Below are positions 1-10,131 of a stretch of 64,000 nucleotides of DNA, in pieces. The stretch's first letter is position 1; every line of letters begins with the position of its first letter. Source of the stretch: Stropharia rugosoannulata (taxonomy: Eukaryota > Basidiomycota > Agaricomycetes > Agaricales > Strophariaceae); assembly GCA_028532985.1 (NCBI GenBank), contig JANCIK010000005.1:1184501-1248500 (forward strand), written 5' to 3'. The notes below the pieces were generated by a model, which saw nothing but the letters and a program-made list of their open reading frames with translations, made no database searches and was not told the DNA's origin. Made by a program: the position numbers and the translations under genes.

Positions 1-2
1 AA

Positions 3-479
3 GATCTTCCTCTTACCTGCTATGTCGACGCTGACTGGGCTGGCAACAAATCAACACGTGCATCTATCTCTGGCTTCGTTTGGTACATGGCCGGTGGACC
101 CATTAGCTGGTCTTCAAAGTCCCAAACGTGCGTGGCCGTCTCTTCTACAGAGTCTGAGTACGTCGCCATCACGCGCTGCGTTCAAGAAGGAATCTGGCTT
201 CGCTCTTCACTCACCTTTCTTCACATCGACTGTCCCTCGGCCCTGTCGATATTCACTGACAATGAAGGCGCACGTTCACTCTGCGAAAACGATTCTTCAC
301 ACAGTCGGGCTAAACACATCGACATTCGTTATCATTTCGTATGCTCTCATATTGAATCCCGCACTTTTGCTATTATTCACACTCCTGGTCGTACCAATCC
401 TGCTGATATTCTAACCAAACCCCTTTCTCGTCAAGTTTTCATTGATTCCATTCAGCGCCTTGGTCTCGTTGTGCGTTGA
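3..479 (+). CDS. copia polyprotein, C-terminal RNase H domain (5'-truncated by window)
   Basis: This is the end of a gag-pol polyprotein; the RNase H domain removes the RNA strand during reverse transcription. The open frame starts before the window. It shows the copia hallmarks YVDADWAGN at its start, SSTESEYVA in the middle, then DN, KHID and the tail motif TNPADILTKPL just before the stop at 477-479. About 158 residues are visible without a stop or frameshift, so this part looks recently active. Integrase and reverse transcriptase would lie upstream, outside the window. Confidence 0.9.
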   Translation, partial: DLPLTCYVDADWAGNKSTRASISGFVWYMAGGPISWSSKSQTCVAVSSTESEYVAITRCVQEGIWLRSSLTFLHIDCPSALSIFTDNEGARSLCENDSSHSRAKHIDIRYHFVCSHIESRTFAIIHTPGRTNPADILTKPLSRQVFIDSIQRLGLVVR

Positions 480-486
480 GGGGGCG

Positions 487-870
487 TGTTGAAGTACATA
501 ACTTTCCGTTTTCGTACATCAGTGATTGCACCAGTCTTCGTCTTATGTATCATTCTTCTACTTCATCATCACACAATCACTCTCATTTATCAACTCACAC
601 TTCATACCTTTTCCTTCCTTTACTGTTCAACGCACATCGTACTACGCGAGTTCTTCGCATACTCTTTCCGAGATCCGACTATTTATTTATACCTACACTC
701 GTTTTCGAACACCTCAGTCGTTCTCCCATACGCTGAGGTGATTTCCTTGTTCATTCATTACTTACCAAGTATCTGACTACGCATACAGGTCACAGTATTC
801 ACTTGTATTCAGGTACATAAATAAAAGTCGTTCTCCCATATGCTGAGGTCACAGTATTCACTTGTATTCA
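487..870 (+). repeat. putative 3' LTR with internal duplications
   Basis: The start TGTTGAAG lies right after the polypurine tract. A TATA-like string (CTATTTATTTATACC, about 677) and an AATAAA signal (about 820) fit an LTR promoter and polyadenylation signal. Two short segments occur twice: GTCGTTCTCCCATAYGCTGA at about 717 and 827, and GGTCACAGTATTCACTTG at about 787 and 846. The LTR may therefore end at a CA near 811 or near 870. No 5' LTR is available for comparison. Confidence 0.55.
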
Positions 871-1142
871 GTTTTTACACAAACTATGCATCTTCGTATC
901 CGAATGCCCCGCATATGCAATACTCGTCTCATCACCATGCCCCGAGCTGGTACGGTCAGGCGCCCACTTCCTCATCGGGCTCGAATGCGCCGCCTCCTGG
1001 GCCGGGATACTCAGGTCACGCTATGGGGAATTACTGGTCTATTCCAAACCAGCCCGTGACATATTCTAAAACATTCAATCAATATCCCCCCCACATGCCA
1101 CCTCTTCAGCAGGATGGAATGAATGCAGAGCGATCGGGCTAG
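840..1142 (+). CDS. possible C-terminal exon of an unrecognised gene next to the LTR
   Basis: An open frame ending at 1140-1142 encodes a Pro/Ser/His/Tyr-rich tail (for example SSYPNAPHMQYSSHHHAP), of the kind seen at the ends of fungal transcription factors, but no domain is visible. The first residues read from the LTR end, so a real exon could begin near 871, after an AG at 870. If this is host coding sequence, the retrotransposon sits in or just before the last exon of a gene whose body lies left of the window. It could also be chance low-complexity reading. Confidence 0.35.
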   Translation: MLRSQYSLVFSFYTNYASSYPNAPHMQYSSHHHAPSWYGQAPTSSSGSNAPPPGPGYSGHAMGNYWSIPNQPVTYSKTFNQYPPHMPPLQQDGMNAERSG

Positions 1143-1684
1143 GTGGTAATAAAATTGTGCATATCATTGTTACGCCTGGGGCCTCTATTTGTGTACATAT
1201 GTCGTATTATTAGTCTTGTATACCTTCGTTTATTGACCAATCGATGTCTCGTTCCTCCTATAGCGCCTATATGTGATTTGCAAGTGTTTGCGCGACAAGT
1301 GATAAGGGGAAAACTTGGGGAAAACGGGGGAGAACATATAAAACATTTATTTGTAACATTCACAATATGACGACTTATCATATCTACAATTAGTCAAGTT
1401 GTGATACTGACAATCCGACAAGGACGAGCGCCACCATCTCAGCCCAATCATTTGACAGCGGAATATACACCCTCCCCTCACAATCCAACCAGAAGGGATC
1501 CGTGGTGCTCAGATTGAATTCATACCGTAGGATTAAATCGACCACTTAGGTGCTGACTTGACAGCTAGGATTGACACCTAGTGGTGTCAAAAACTGCTGC
1601 CAGTGGTGATGTTTTTCCATCGTAGCACGAAGGACTGCGTGCTTCGTCTGGTCAGGCGGCGAAAATAATGCCGGGGTCAGACCA

Positions 1685-1835
1685 CAGACTCGGATGGACT
1701 TGGAGCTCTTGGGTCCGCCCTGTACCTTTGGAGTTGGCAACTATACAGCCCTGATGTCGGATTCGGTGATACCGAAGTAGATCATGCACGGGCTGGTTTG
1801 GCATTCTCAAAGGCAGGGCGGGCCGCGGAGAGGGA
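1685..1835. repeat. short hairpin-forming repeat, copy 1
   Basis: An imperfect palindrome of about 150 bp. Its left part (GGTCCGCCCTG...CCTTTGGAG) pairs with its right part (CTCAAAGGCAGGGCGGGCC), and the centre folds around GGTGATACC. It shares the order of its blocks (GTCCGCCCTG, ATACAGCCCTG, GGTGATACCGA, ATGCAYGGGYTGG, CAGGGCGGGC) with the repeat at 2302-2450. It may be a small MITE-like element. Its exact ends are unclear. Confidence 0.5.
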
Positions 1836-2301
1836 TACCCAGTGGTCTCTTTTACGTCCTCGAGAAGGGCGGGGGAGTGCTAGTAAGCTAGTAGGGAATG
1901 CCGTGTGAGTGGAATTAGTCCGTCTATGGAGTCTACAAGGCTCTTATATACTACTCACGGGAGCGACTTTTTATATATAGCCTGTTCGCGCACCCACGCA
2001 CGAACACCGCACGGGTGCAGACTCACAGATACAGTTGGCTACAGTCGTCAAATCTCCCATGTCACTACAAATTTGTAAATTGTACTGCCTCAGCTGCGTC
2101 TAATCCAGCAGAAACTCGGACTGACGGGTGAAATAAGTAGCGGTCATCCACACACCTTCGCCAGCGAGTTGTCTAAGATAACATACACGCATAAGGACGA
2201 AGGGGGTAGGTATATGGCGAGCTCCCAGTTTCACCTGAGCCTTAATACGCGAGGGGAGGAGTGCGTGACGGTACTGCCAATGGTATGTTGGGGATAGAAT
2301 A

Positions 2302-2450
2302 CGCACTCGGAGCTCCTAGGTCCGCCCTGCACTCACTTTTTGCATAGAAATTGGGAATCCCATACAGCCCTGCAATCGCACCCGGTGATACCGACGCAGT
2401 ACATGCATGGGTTGGCTGGGAAGTCAGTGCGCAGGGCGGGCGGGGGGGCT
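2302..2450. repeat. short hairpin-forming repeat, copy 2
   Basis: A diverged copy, in the same orientation, of the repeat at 1685-1835. It shows GTCCGCCCTG, CATACAGCCCTG, GGTGATACCGACG, ATGCATGGGTTGG and CAGGGCGGGCGG in the same order and at similar spacing. The outer blocks are inverted complements of each other. Confidence 0.5.
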
Positions 2451-3520
2451 CGTGAGTCATTGCTTATTGGATTTGGGTTATACTGGGTTTGGGGAAGTCA
2501 AGGAAGGGATCACTGAGAATAAGGGGTGAGAGGGAAGGCGGGTTAAGAGACCATCGATTATCGATAGCCTGAGTTTCCCTTTAAAAAGGACCACATTGTA
2601 GGTAACGAGCCGTGGGTACTTAGTCAGCAAACGCATATATTGTAAGAGGTGCCACACCGTACTGCACTTACGCGCCACCGCACTAAATTGAATGACATTT
2701 GTGTCGTTGCTTGAAGTTAATGATAGGGGATGTGCTTCCTAGCCTGCCCTCCCAGCCGTCAGTCAAAAGTAAAGAAATAGTAAAAGATCCTCCCATACGG
2801 TCGAGAAATTTATCTGCCCCGCATTGCTCATCTGTACAGCACAGTATTAAGTACAGTTGCATCCTGTGTATGTTCACATATAAGCTGAGCACCACGCACC
2901 AACGCTGAGACCTTGGTCTTTATAGTACATCATATCCCGTCTACTATGCATCTGCGAATTTAATTATATACACGCCTTGAGACGCGCGCTTTGAGTGGAG
3001 TCCCGAGTGATCCAAGACAATGTCCTAATCACACACGCTCATAGTTTTATCAAGCAACTAAATGTAGATGCATATACGGGATGTCGCATCGCCTCTGCCT
3101 GCGTTCCACCCAAGAGAGTAGATACACGAAGATCAGAGGGGATGGACACCCCTGTACCAAGTTCACCTGAGTATTCAATTCTCGAATGAGCGCGTGTGAC
3201 GTGGCATTCATGGATGCAGTGAGAAAGAAGGCTAGCATAGGATGGGGTGAGAAGATGATGGAATGGATTTTTGGCTGGCTTTCAACCAGAACCGTAGGCA
3301 AGCCAAGGGGAATAAGACCACAGGAAAACAAACCTCTGATGTAGTAATAATCCACCGCATCCTTGCCCATATACCCACCAATCCCGTATGGACCATTAAT
3401 ACAGCTTCATGGATGAACTCGATAACTAGCGAGACAGCACACTGAAACTATAGGGCAGAGCATAGAACGGGGAGTATATTGCAGGGGTCGGAGTGCCTGA
3501 CGTTCGGGGCAAGTGTGGAC

Positions 3521-3950
3521 TATGGCGGTCCATGTGTACTTTTATTCCGCGCAGATTTTATGTACCATTTTCGGGCCCGCGGAAATTACAGCTGTGCGCG
3601 CAGAAATATTCATGCGCGCAGTTTTTAAGTACTTGCCCGCCAACTTTTAACTCTTGCGCGAAAGTTTCAAATGCCCGCGCAGTTTATGTGGTGTCAAATT
3701 TCTGCGCGCGGTAGATAAAAACACTTCCCGCGCAGAAAATATGTCAAAATTTGCCCCCGCAGACTTATTTTTGCCCCGCGGAAATTTCACAAATTTGCGC
3801 GCGCAATATTGTTGCTTATGCCGTTCGGCTGCGTCCCGGCAGGAAACTACTGCCGACTAGCTGGATACGATCGGAGTTGAAAATAATAAATACTTATATG
3901 AGTTTAATATGCACTTACCACAGTGTCACAGTGTTTCTGATGGCGTGGGA
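3521..3950 (+). repeat. left arm of the foldback element
   Basis: The reverse complement recurs at 4706-5156 with only a few single-base differences, for example near 3900-3940, plus one 21-bp gap. Subterminal CG-rich motifs (GCGCGCAG, CCCGCGCAG, TTGCGCGCGC) alternate with A/T-rich runs about every 20-25 bp. Short open frames in this arm exist only because the repeat lacks stops, and they recur mirror-imaged in the other arm. Confidence 0.9.
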
Positions 3951-4209
3951 TTGGATTATGTGATGTGTTCGCGCGTTAACCAGCAGCGCAGATAATGAAA
4001 ACTATCAAGCAGTACTCCATTGGAAATCATTAACGGGTCAAAACAATTATATAAGGGAACGGGACAGGTACTGTATGGTAAGGAGCGTGATTATTAGGAG
4101 CAGTGAGCATAAAGAATGTGATTAATAATTAAAAAGGAGTATATCTAGTCGAAAAGTGAGCGTGTATGATAGCCGCCTCTAGCAACAGAAATAACCAGAG
4201 TTCTGCGAA

Positions 4210-4620
4210 TCAATTCCAGGGATTGTCTTCTTCGGAATCATGGATAGTTTCCAATCGTTTTCCCTTGTCAATCTTCGCAGATGTAGCAGCTGGGCTAGTA
4301 GGTAACACTGCGTCAAAGTCTGACACATCTAATGATTTGGTAAGCATGACGAAGATAATAAACAAGTGTAGGGTTCCAAAAATCACCTGCCAAGATCTGC
4401 TGCTCAATTTCAACACTAGATCGAACACTGTCTTTGTCTAATAATTCAAGTAGAATTACTCAACAACAGTTCAATGAGGAGTAAAATGCGACACACCCTC
4501 ATCAGTATCTGTATCCGAAAGCTCAAGGTTGATCTCTAGACTATCCAGTGATTGATTTAAACGAGGATGCCACCTTCGAATGACATCACCGGGTATCTCG
4601 TTACGCGTTACTGTTATGCA
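4210..4620 (-). pseudogene. possible gene remnant inside the foldback element
   Basis: On the minus strand the interior has a stretch from about 4607 to 4472 that reads like a real exon. An acceptor-like AG after a T-rich run is followed by a frame with RRWHPRLNQSLDSLE and an acidic SDTDTDEG segment, ending in a stop. Further along (about 4437-4330) another frame reads DKDSVRSSVEIEQQILA before a stop. I cannot join these into one protein or recognise a family. It could be a captured host fragment or decayed transposon coding. Confidence 0.3.
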
Positions 4621-4705
4621 AATTAAAAAATCAGATTATTCTCGTCGAAAATTGAGATGATGGTTGGTGCTTACTGAGATACAAGGTGTGATCTTGTAAC
4701 CTTGC

Positions 4706-5156
4706 TCCCACGCCATCGGAAACACTGTGACACTATGGTAAGTGCATATTAAACTCATATGAGTATTTATTATTTTCAACTCCGATCGTATCCAGCTAGT
4801 CGGCAGTAGTTTCCTGCCGGGACGCAGCCGAACGGCATAAGCAACAATATTGCGCGCGCAAATTTGTGAAATTTCTGCGCGCATCATTGAAATTTCCGCG
4901 GGGCAAAAATAAGTCTGCGGGGGCAAATTTTGACATATTTTCTGCGCGGGAAGTGTTTTTATCTACCGCGCGCAGAAATTTGACACCACATAAACTGCGC
5001 GGGCATTTGAAACTTTCGCGCAAGAGTTAAAAGTTGGCGGGCAAGTACTTAAAAACTGCGCGCATGAATATTTCTGCGCGCACAGCTGTAATTTCCGCGG
5101 GCCCGAAAATGGTACATAAAATCTGCGCGGAATAAAAGTACACATGGACCGCCATA
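4706..5156 (-). repeat. right arm of the foldback element
   Basis: Inverted copy of 3521-3950. It contains one extra 21-bp unit around 4873-4893 (read on the minus strand: a further GCGCGCAGAAATTTC repeat), so the arms differ by one subterminal repeat. Confidence 0.9.
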
Positions 5157-5162
5157 GTGGAC

Positions 5163-5884
5163 AGTGGAAGGTGACAGCGCATCCGAGAGCAGGAACACTA
5201 CTGGGCAAGATGGGCGGAGAAAGAGAGAGAGGAGAACGATTATCTTTTAGTAATCGATAACAAGAACCATTTAAAGGTCAGCGCAGATCGAGAAGCGAGC
5301 GTGGGTGTAACGAGGTGTAACGTGTGTACGCGTATCAGGCACGCGTCTGCTGACTTTGAAGTTGTATAACGCACGAACAAAGGGGGCAGTTCCTCCAGGA
5401 AATTACGATAAGCGTGCATTGATCTTGGGATAGTAGACAGATTTGTTGCCCAGCTTTAGGACTACCTAATATACCCACCAAATAACGTATCGCCCTGTTA
5501 GGAGGTTGGAGTCTTTAGATTAATAGCTCCACTAAAACAATGTCTGTACTAAGCTCAAGTTTCAAGCTCGAGCTCGCGTTGACGTGTGTCATACAAGTTG
5601 CGTGTGTCAGGTGAGAAGGGGGAAAGAGCGTGAGGCCTTGACCCCGAACGACAATTTTGGAGAGCCGTGGAGATTGCTTCATGCTTTAGCACTCTCAAAG
5701 CATGCACATGATCACGCACGTCCAGCGGCCGCCCAAAGAACCAAAAAATTTCCCATGCTGCAACATATCCGCCACTCTCATCTACCGCATTGTACACATT
5801 TAATACGCCCGTCGTCAACCCCGTCTCCAGATCTTGGCAGCTCCATGTAGCCGCAGCGTACCGTATGTGACAAGATAGTGATTT
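5163..5884. other. gene-free stretch between the foldback element and the large inverted duplication
   Basis: No supported gene or recognised element. The short open frames around 5555-5850 overlap on opposite strands and have no recognisable motifs. Confidence 0.5.
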
Positions 5885-6456
5885 AGAGAGTCTGCAATTT
5901 GACAGCTTTCAGGTACATTCCGCCGTCAGAGACCTTGTGCACATATATGTGATCAGTAAATGCTGATACGAAACATCAAGAGCATACCTGTAAGTGAACC
6001 GTACGAAAACGGATGTGTATCATAGTTTTGCCACCCGGGTCTCCTGTTTGACAATGCACATGGGTATACACCTCCGAGTATTATCATTTCGAGAGTCTGC
6101 CTACAAGTTAAACTAGCTCAGTAACGCGTACCTATCCCGCTGTCCCAGATTATCACCTACCATACCGTGCATAACACGCGATACGTAACGACTCCCCGTA
6201 GATAGTCCCAGGTTTCAACCAGATCAGTGATAGAAGTGTACATAGTCATACCGTTTGAAATGATGTGTTTGAGCTATTATGATGTGTTACTTTTCGATGT
6301 TTTGTTTCGGCTTTTGACTTCATGATTATAGTAAGGAATGTGCATTATCACTCTCTGTATGATATATCAGCTATTTAATCCTCTAAGCACTCGATAAATG
6401 GGACATGCATATGTAGAGGAGATGAACGTTAAGCTGCTACGACGACACTCAGTCTA

Positions 6457-6743
6457 CTGTACCATTTTGAATGGTTCGTCCAGGGGGGGGGGACATGGGA
6501 CACCGTGGACGAAATTTTCGCCCCGCCACTTTTAGCAGGACCCGTGACAATCCAAAAATATCGTCCAAAATATTTCGTCCAGCGAGTTTTTTTTTAGGTT
6601 TAAGCCAGTTTTTGGAGCATGGTCTCAGCCATTTTCAAAAATTCCTTCGTCCACTGGGCTTGGGACACGGGATAAAGCACCGATTTCGTCCACGTACATG
6701 GCCCTTGGGACATGGGACGGACGAACCATTTAAAATGGTACAG
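6457..6743. mobile_element. 287-bp MITE with TA target duplication
   Basis: The ends are inverted repeats of 25 bp: CTGTACCATTTT then RAATGGTTCGTCC. They are flanked by TA on both sides (6455-6456 and 6744-6745), as expected for Tc1/mariner-type non-autonomous elements. The inner sequence repeats CGTCCA and GGGACATGGGAC motifs and contains a long G run near 6483. The mirrored position in the right arm of the large duplication (TA at 19409-19410) has no insert, which confirms both the boundaries and the TA duplication. No coding capacity. Confidence 0.9.
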
Positions 6744-9700
6744 TATTTTTATCGCCACCTTAGCGGCGAGCGACCCTGGCTGTACGTGTAGCAACGTTTG
6801 GTCCACAAGTCCGTAATGCAGCATCATAGTATGTACGGCGTAGGACGGCTACTAAACGCTTTTAGTAGTATGTAAGTACAACGATATAACCGTGACTGAT
6901 GCGCCTACACACTGTTCAATAAGTAAAATTAATTTCTCTGATAAGAGCCGTCAGGTTGTAAGCTACTAGCCGTTATCGAGCCTCCTAGCGGACTAGGACA
7001 TAGCTCTAGCTGCGGGACCACGTCAGATTCCATGATGGTGTGAAGAAAACAAAACAATTTACCCAAGTAGTCAAACCTGTATCTCCCATCTCCCATCAGC
7101 AATAGCCACGGCGGCTGTCGCCGACCCTATGACGTGTGCTACCTCTTGAATCTCAGGCGCCTAAAGCTCATGGAGCATCGGTATCTAGAATGGCTGATGG
7201 AGATGCAATTATGTATACGACAAGAAGCATGCATGGAAAAATGATCTGGTGGACTACATAGAACTTTCCGTCTAGCAACGAGCATGTATGCAAGCCCCGG
7301 ATCGCCTCAATGATAGGTGTCAACCACGTACATGTGTGGTATGTACATAGCCTGCATCTTATCTCCTTTGCCGGTGGGGTAGCACAGTGATGATTCTCCG
7401 GCTAGAGTATGTTACTAGTAAAAGATCTGTAAATGTACGACGATCTTGATGTTTCTTACTTAAACGGCTTAGAGCAGTATTATCAATCAACTATCAGCCC
7501 GCCCGTAGGTAGAGTCCCACATTTGCCTACTAGCCCTCTACCTGGTTTTTATTTTGTCCAGAACCTTCCGAGATGCTAGTACATAGTCTTGACAGACATG
7601 GAGCTCTCCGAGAACGGACTGTTGCAATTTGCAATGAGCGACCAGTCTACAGGGGATGCGCGCTGATGGCCGCGCGTCTTTATACTGTCCTTAAACTTTC
7701 AGAACCCATGAGTTATTAATATCTAGCCGCACGCCACAAATATCTTTGCCACTATCTGCACCGCTTCGCATAGAGAAACCAGGATAGCGGCTGCAGCATC
7801 ACCGCGCAGCGGTGTACTTGGGGTATGTATGAACGCTCACCTATTACTTAATACCAAAGCGACGATCATACGCCCAACACATGTTGCGCACATCCGCGAC
7901 GGCACTTGGGCTGACAAGTATATGGCGGGCTAGTTGATAAACATAGGATAACTCTCGTTATCTCTGCTGTGCAGTGCAGAGTGCCGCCAACATGCACTTA
8001 ATATGGTTGATCTGCGTGTGAACGGCACGTCTCAAAGCTTAAGCACTGTCAGTGCACACCATGGCGACAATATGGGGTTGTTATCGTTATCGCTGTCGAG
8101 CCAACGGAACTTGGGGAATATATCAGATATAGGCGCCTAAATAAATCAGAGTGCCACATGTTTATGGTTATGGCGGTTGGCCCGTATATGTTCATGTCCG
8201 CCGAGGTGCGTGCACAGACACAGCGGATGCCGCCCACGGAGGTCCGTGCCCCTCCTTGTCGCTCTATATCCACTCTGCCTCAGAGGCAGGCCAAATTTAA
8301 GGGACCATCCACTCTGCGCTGCAATACATAGAAATGACTCAGCCCAAGTCGTCGCTACCAGTGGCGCAACAACCTCTTTCTGCTTAACTGCGCCTTCTGA
8401 TCACACTCGTTGCCTGCAGGTCAATATTAAACACGACAGCATCACATTCAGTGTTCTTCTCCAGGTAAACCGCTGAGAGGCATCTAAAAGTGAGTGTATT
8501 GAACAGCGGATTGGTCATCCCCAACAACCTTGTGCACCGGCATGCATACACGTCTGCATGTACAAGCACGATGGAGTACATACATGCATTCAGTAGTATG
8601 TACTACGTACAATCACTATCATGATCTTGATCCCGTCTTCCCGAGCCTCCTCACGCAAAACGCAGCATCATATCACTGATGCGTGTTGACTCTGATTTCG
8701 CATCGGCGTCGTCGGAGAGTTTGGTAGATACAGCCTGGATTCAAGCTCTATGGAATCATCGTGCAACAACAAAAACGAGCTAATATTTCAACTTTTAATC
8801 GTAAGTAGTCGGTCTACAGAGTACAGCTGGGTCTGTTATCTGGGCAGATTGCTGTTCAGGCGCCCAGCCGGCCAGCTTTCATGCCGTTCTGTTCCGGGGC
8901 AGACATATGCATCCGCTCCGCTGGATTTCAAATGAGCAGAAACACGATCAGACCAAGATATGCCTCCGTCCCTAAAACGGCCAAACTCCCGGGCCGGAGA
9001 TCCCCACTCCGATTCTGATGCGCATCTACCCCGCCTGCAGGATGCCTGTTAAGCGCACATTCCACATCCCGCCCCCCGAGCCCCGACCCGGCATCTGCTC
9101 CGCTGAGTGCGCTCGCCGCCCGCCGCCGACTCCCGAGCCTCGTTAGGCGGCCTCGGTCGTCCTGCTGGAGCCTGGAGTTTGATCAGGGGGTCGGTTTGAC
9201 CCTTGAGTTAGAGACGAGTCATTCGTTACAAGTAGGTGCGTGTTTCTGCGTTTTACAAGTATACAAAACGTCAATTGTATGCATTGTACACATTCGTTCA
9301 TATATGTACATATTTGCGTCTTAGCGCTCTTGGTACATATAGCTAGTAGTTGAATAGCTGTTGCGCGCCTGAGGCCAGAGAGGACACAGCGTTTGTACTT
9401 GACGTCACTTATGTTATAGAGTAAACATGAAATTAAATCAAGCTGTATGTCACTGGCTCCTTAGTATATTTAAGCGGGCCTTGGCCTCGGGAGCCTGACA
9501 TTGACAATGGATTCGAAGGTGTACGTTGTCAGTTGGTGTACGTACTTACAGGCGTACTTATTACCCCAGACCAAGACACGCCCAGCGTCCAGTAGGGTGC
9601 AAGGAGATGGGGACCCCTGCTCGGCTCGGCTCATCCGGGAAGATCATTACGTCGTCCTCAACCCGCGCCTGCAGCCCGGGCCCCGGAGGAGGGAGTCAGT

Positions 9701-9944
9701 CGTGAACACGGCCAGCGGCGGCGGCGGCTGCCCCCGGGCACGGCACGCCGTACGCTCCAGAATCCAAGCTCCGCCATGAAATTAAGAGCGGCGGCACCAG
9801 CAGGGCACCGAGGAGCCTCCGATGAGCATCATGCCTAGGTCTTCACGGTGCTTAATCTAATCAGTAAGCGTAATACCAGCCCCTGGGAGTGGTATGGTAT
9901 GCCATCGCCTTGTGTGAATACACGCCTTCCATCCGTCCGTCTAG

Positions 9945-10022
9945 ATCATCCATCCATCCGTCCACCCGTCTATCCATCCATCCGTCTGATGATCCATCCA
10001 CCCGCCCTACGTCATAGATCCA
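9945..10022 (+). repeat. CCAT/TCCG-type microsatellite
   Basis: A run of imperfect 4-bp units (CATC, CATC, CGTC, CACC, and so on). The right arm of the large duplication has only a short remnant (TGGATGGATGG near 16092), so the tract expanded or shrank after duplication. Confidence 0.7.
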
Positions 10023-10107
10023 TCCAGCGCAGCATGCGGCGCGATACGGGCCCTCCATCTTAAACTCTGCGTTATGTTCCTGCCGCCATCATGATTAATG
10101 GACGTCA

Positions 10108-10131
10108 AATAGCCTGTCTGTCTGTCTGTCT
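10108..10131 (+). repeat. CTGT microsatellite
   Basis: About four to five tandem CTGT units. Confidence 0.6.

Larger units (their letters stand above)
1..870 (+). mobile_element. 3' end of a Ty1/copia LTR retrotransposon
   Basis: The window opens inside a copia-type element running left to right. The RNase H end of its polyprotein is followed directly by a purine-rich stretch (GAGGGGGCG, 479-486) and then by sequence that starts TGTTGAAGTACATAAC, as expected for a polypurine tract and the first bases of a 3' LTR. The 5' part of the element, its other LTR and its left target-site duplication lie outside the window, so insertion age and intactness cannot be judged. The right boundary is uncertain because the last 160 bp hold internal duplications. 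Confidence 0.85.
1143..3514. other. gene-free stretch
   Basis: I found no convincing coding exon on either strand; the short open frames lack conserved motifs and credible splice partners. The only structure I could recognise is a pair of hairpin-forming repeats, listed separately. Confidence 0.5.
3515..5162. mobile_element. foldback-type DNA transposon with long inverted arms
   Basis: Two almost identical arms (3521-3950 and 4706-5156) face each other across a 755-bp interior. The element starts TATGGCGGTCC and ends GGACCGCCATA, and both ends are flanked by the same six bases, GTGGAC (3515-3520 and 5157-5162), which look like a target-site duplication. The arms are packed with degenerate GCGCGCAGAAATTT-like units, typical of transposase-binding subterminal repeats. 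Long TIRs with a roughly 6-bp duplication do not match Tc1 (TA) or hAT (8 bp). I cannot assign a superfamily and see no transposase, so it is probably non-autonomous. Confidence 0.85.
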
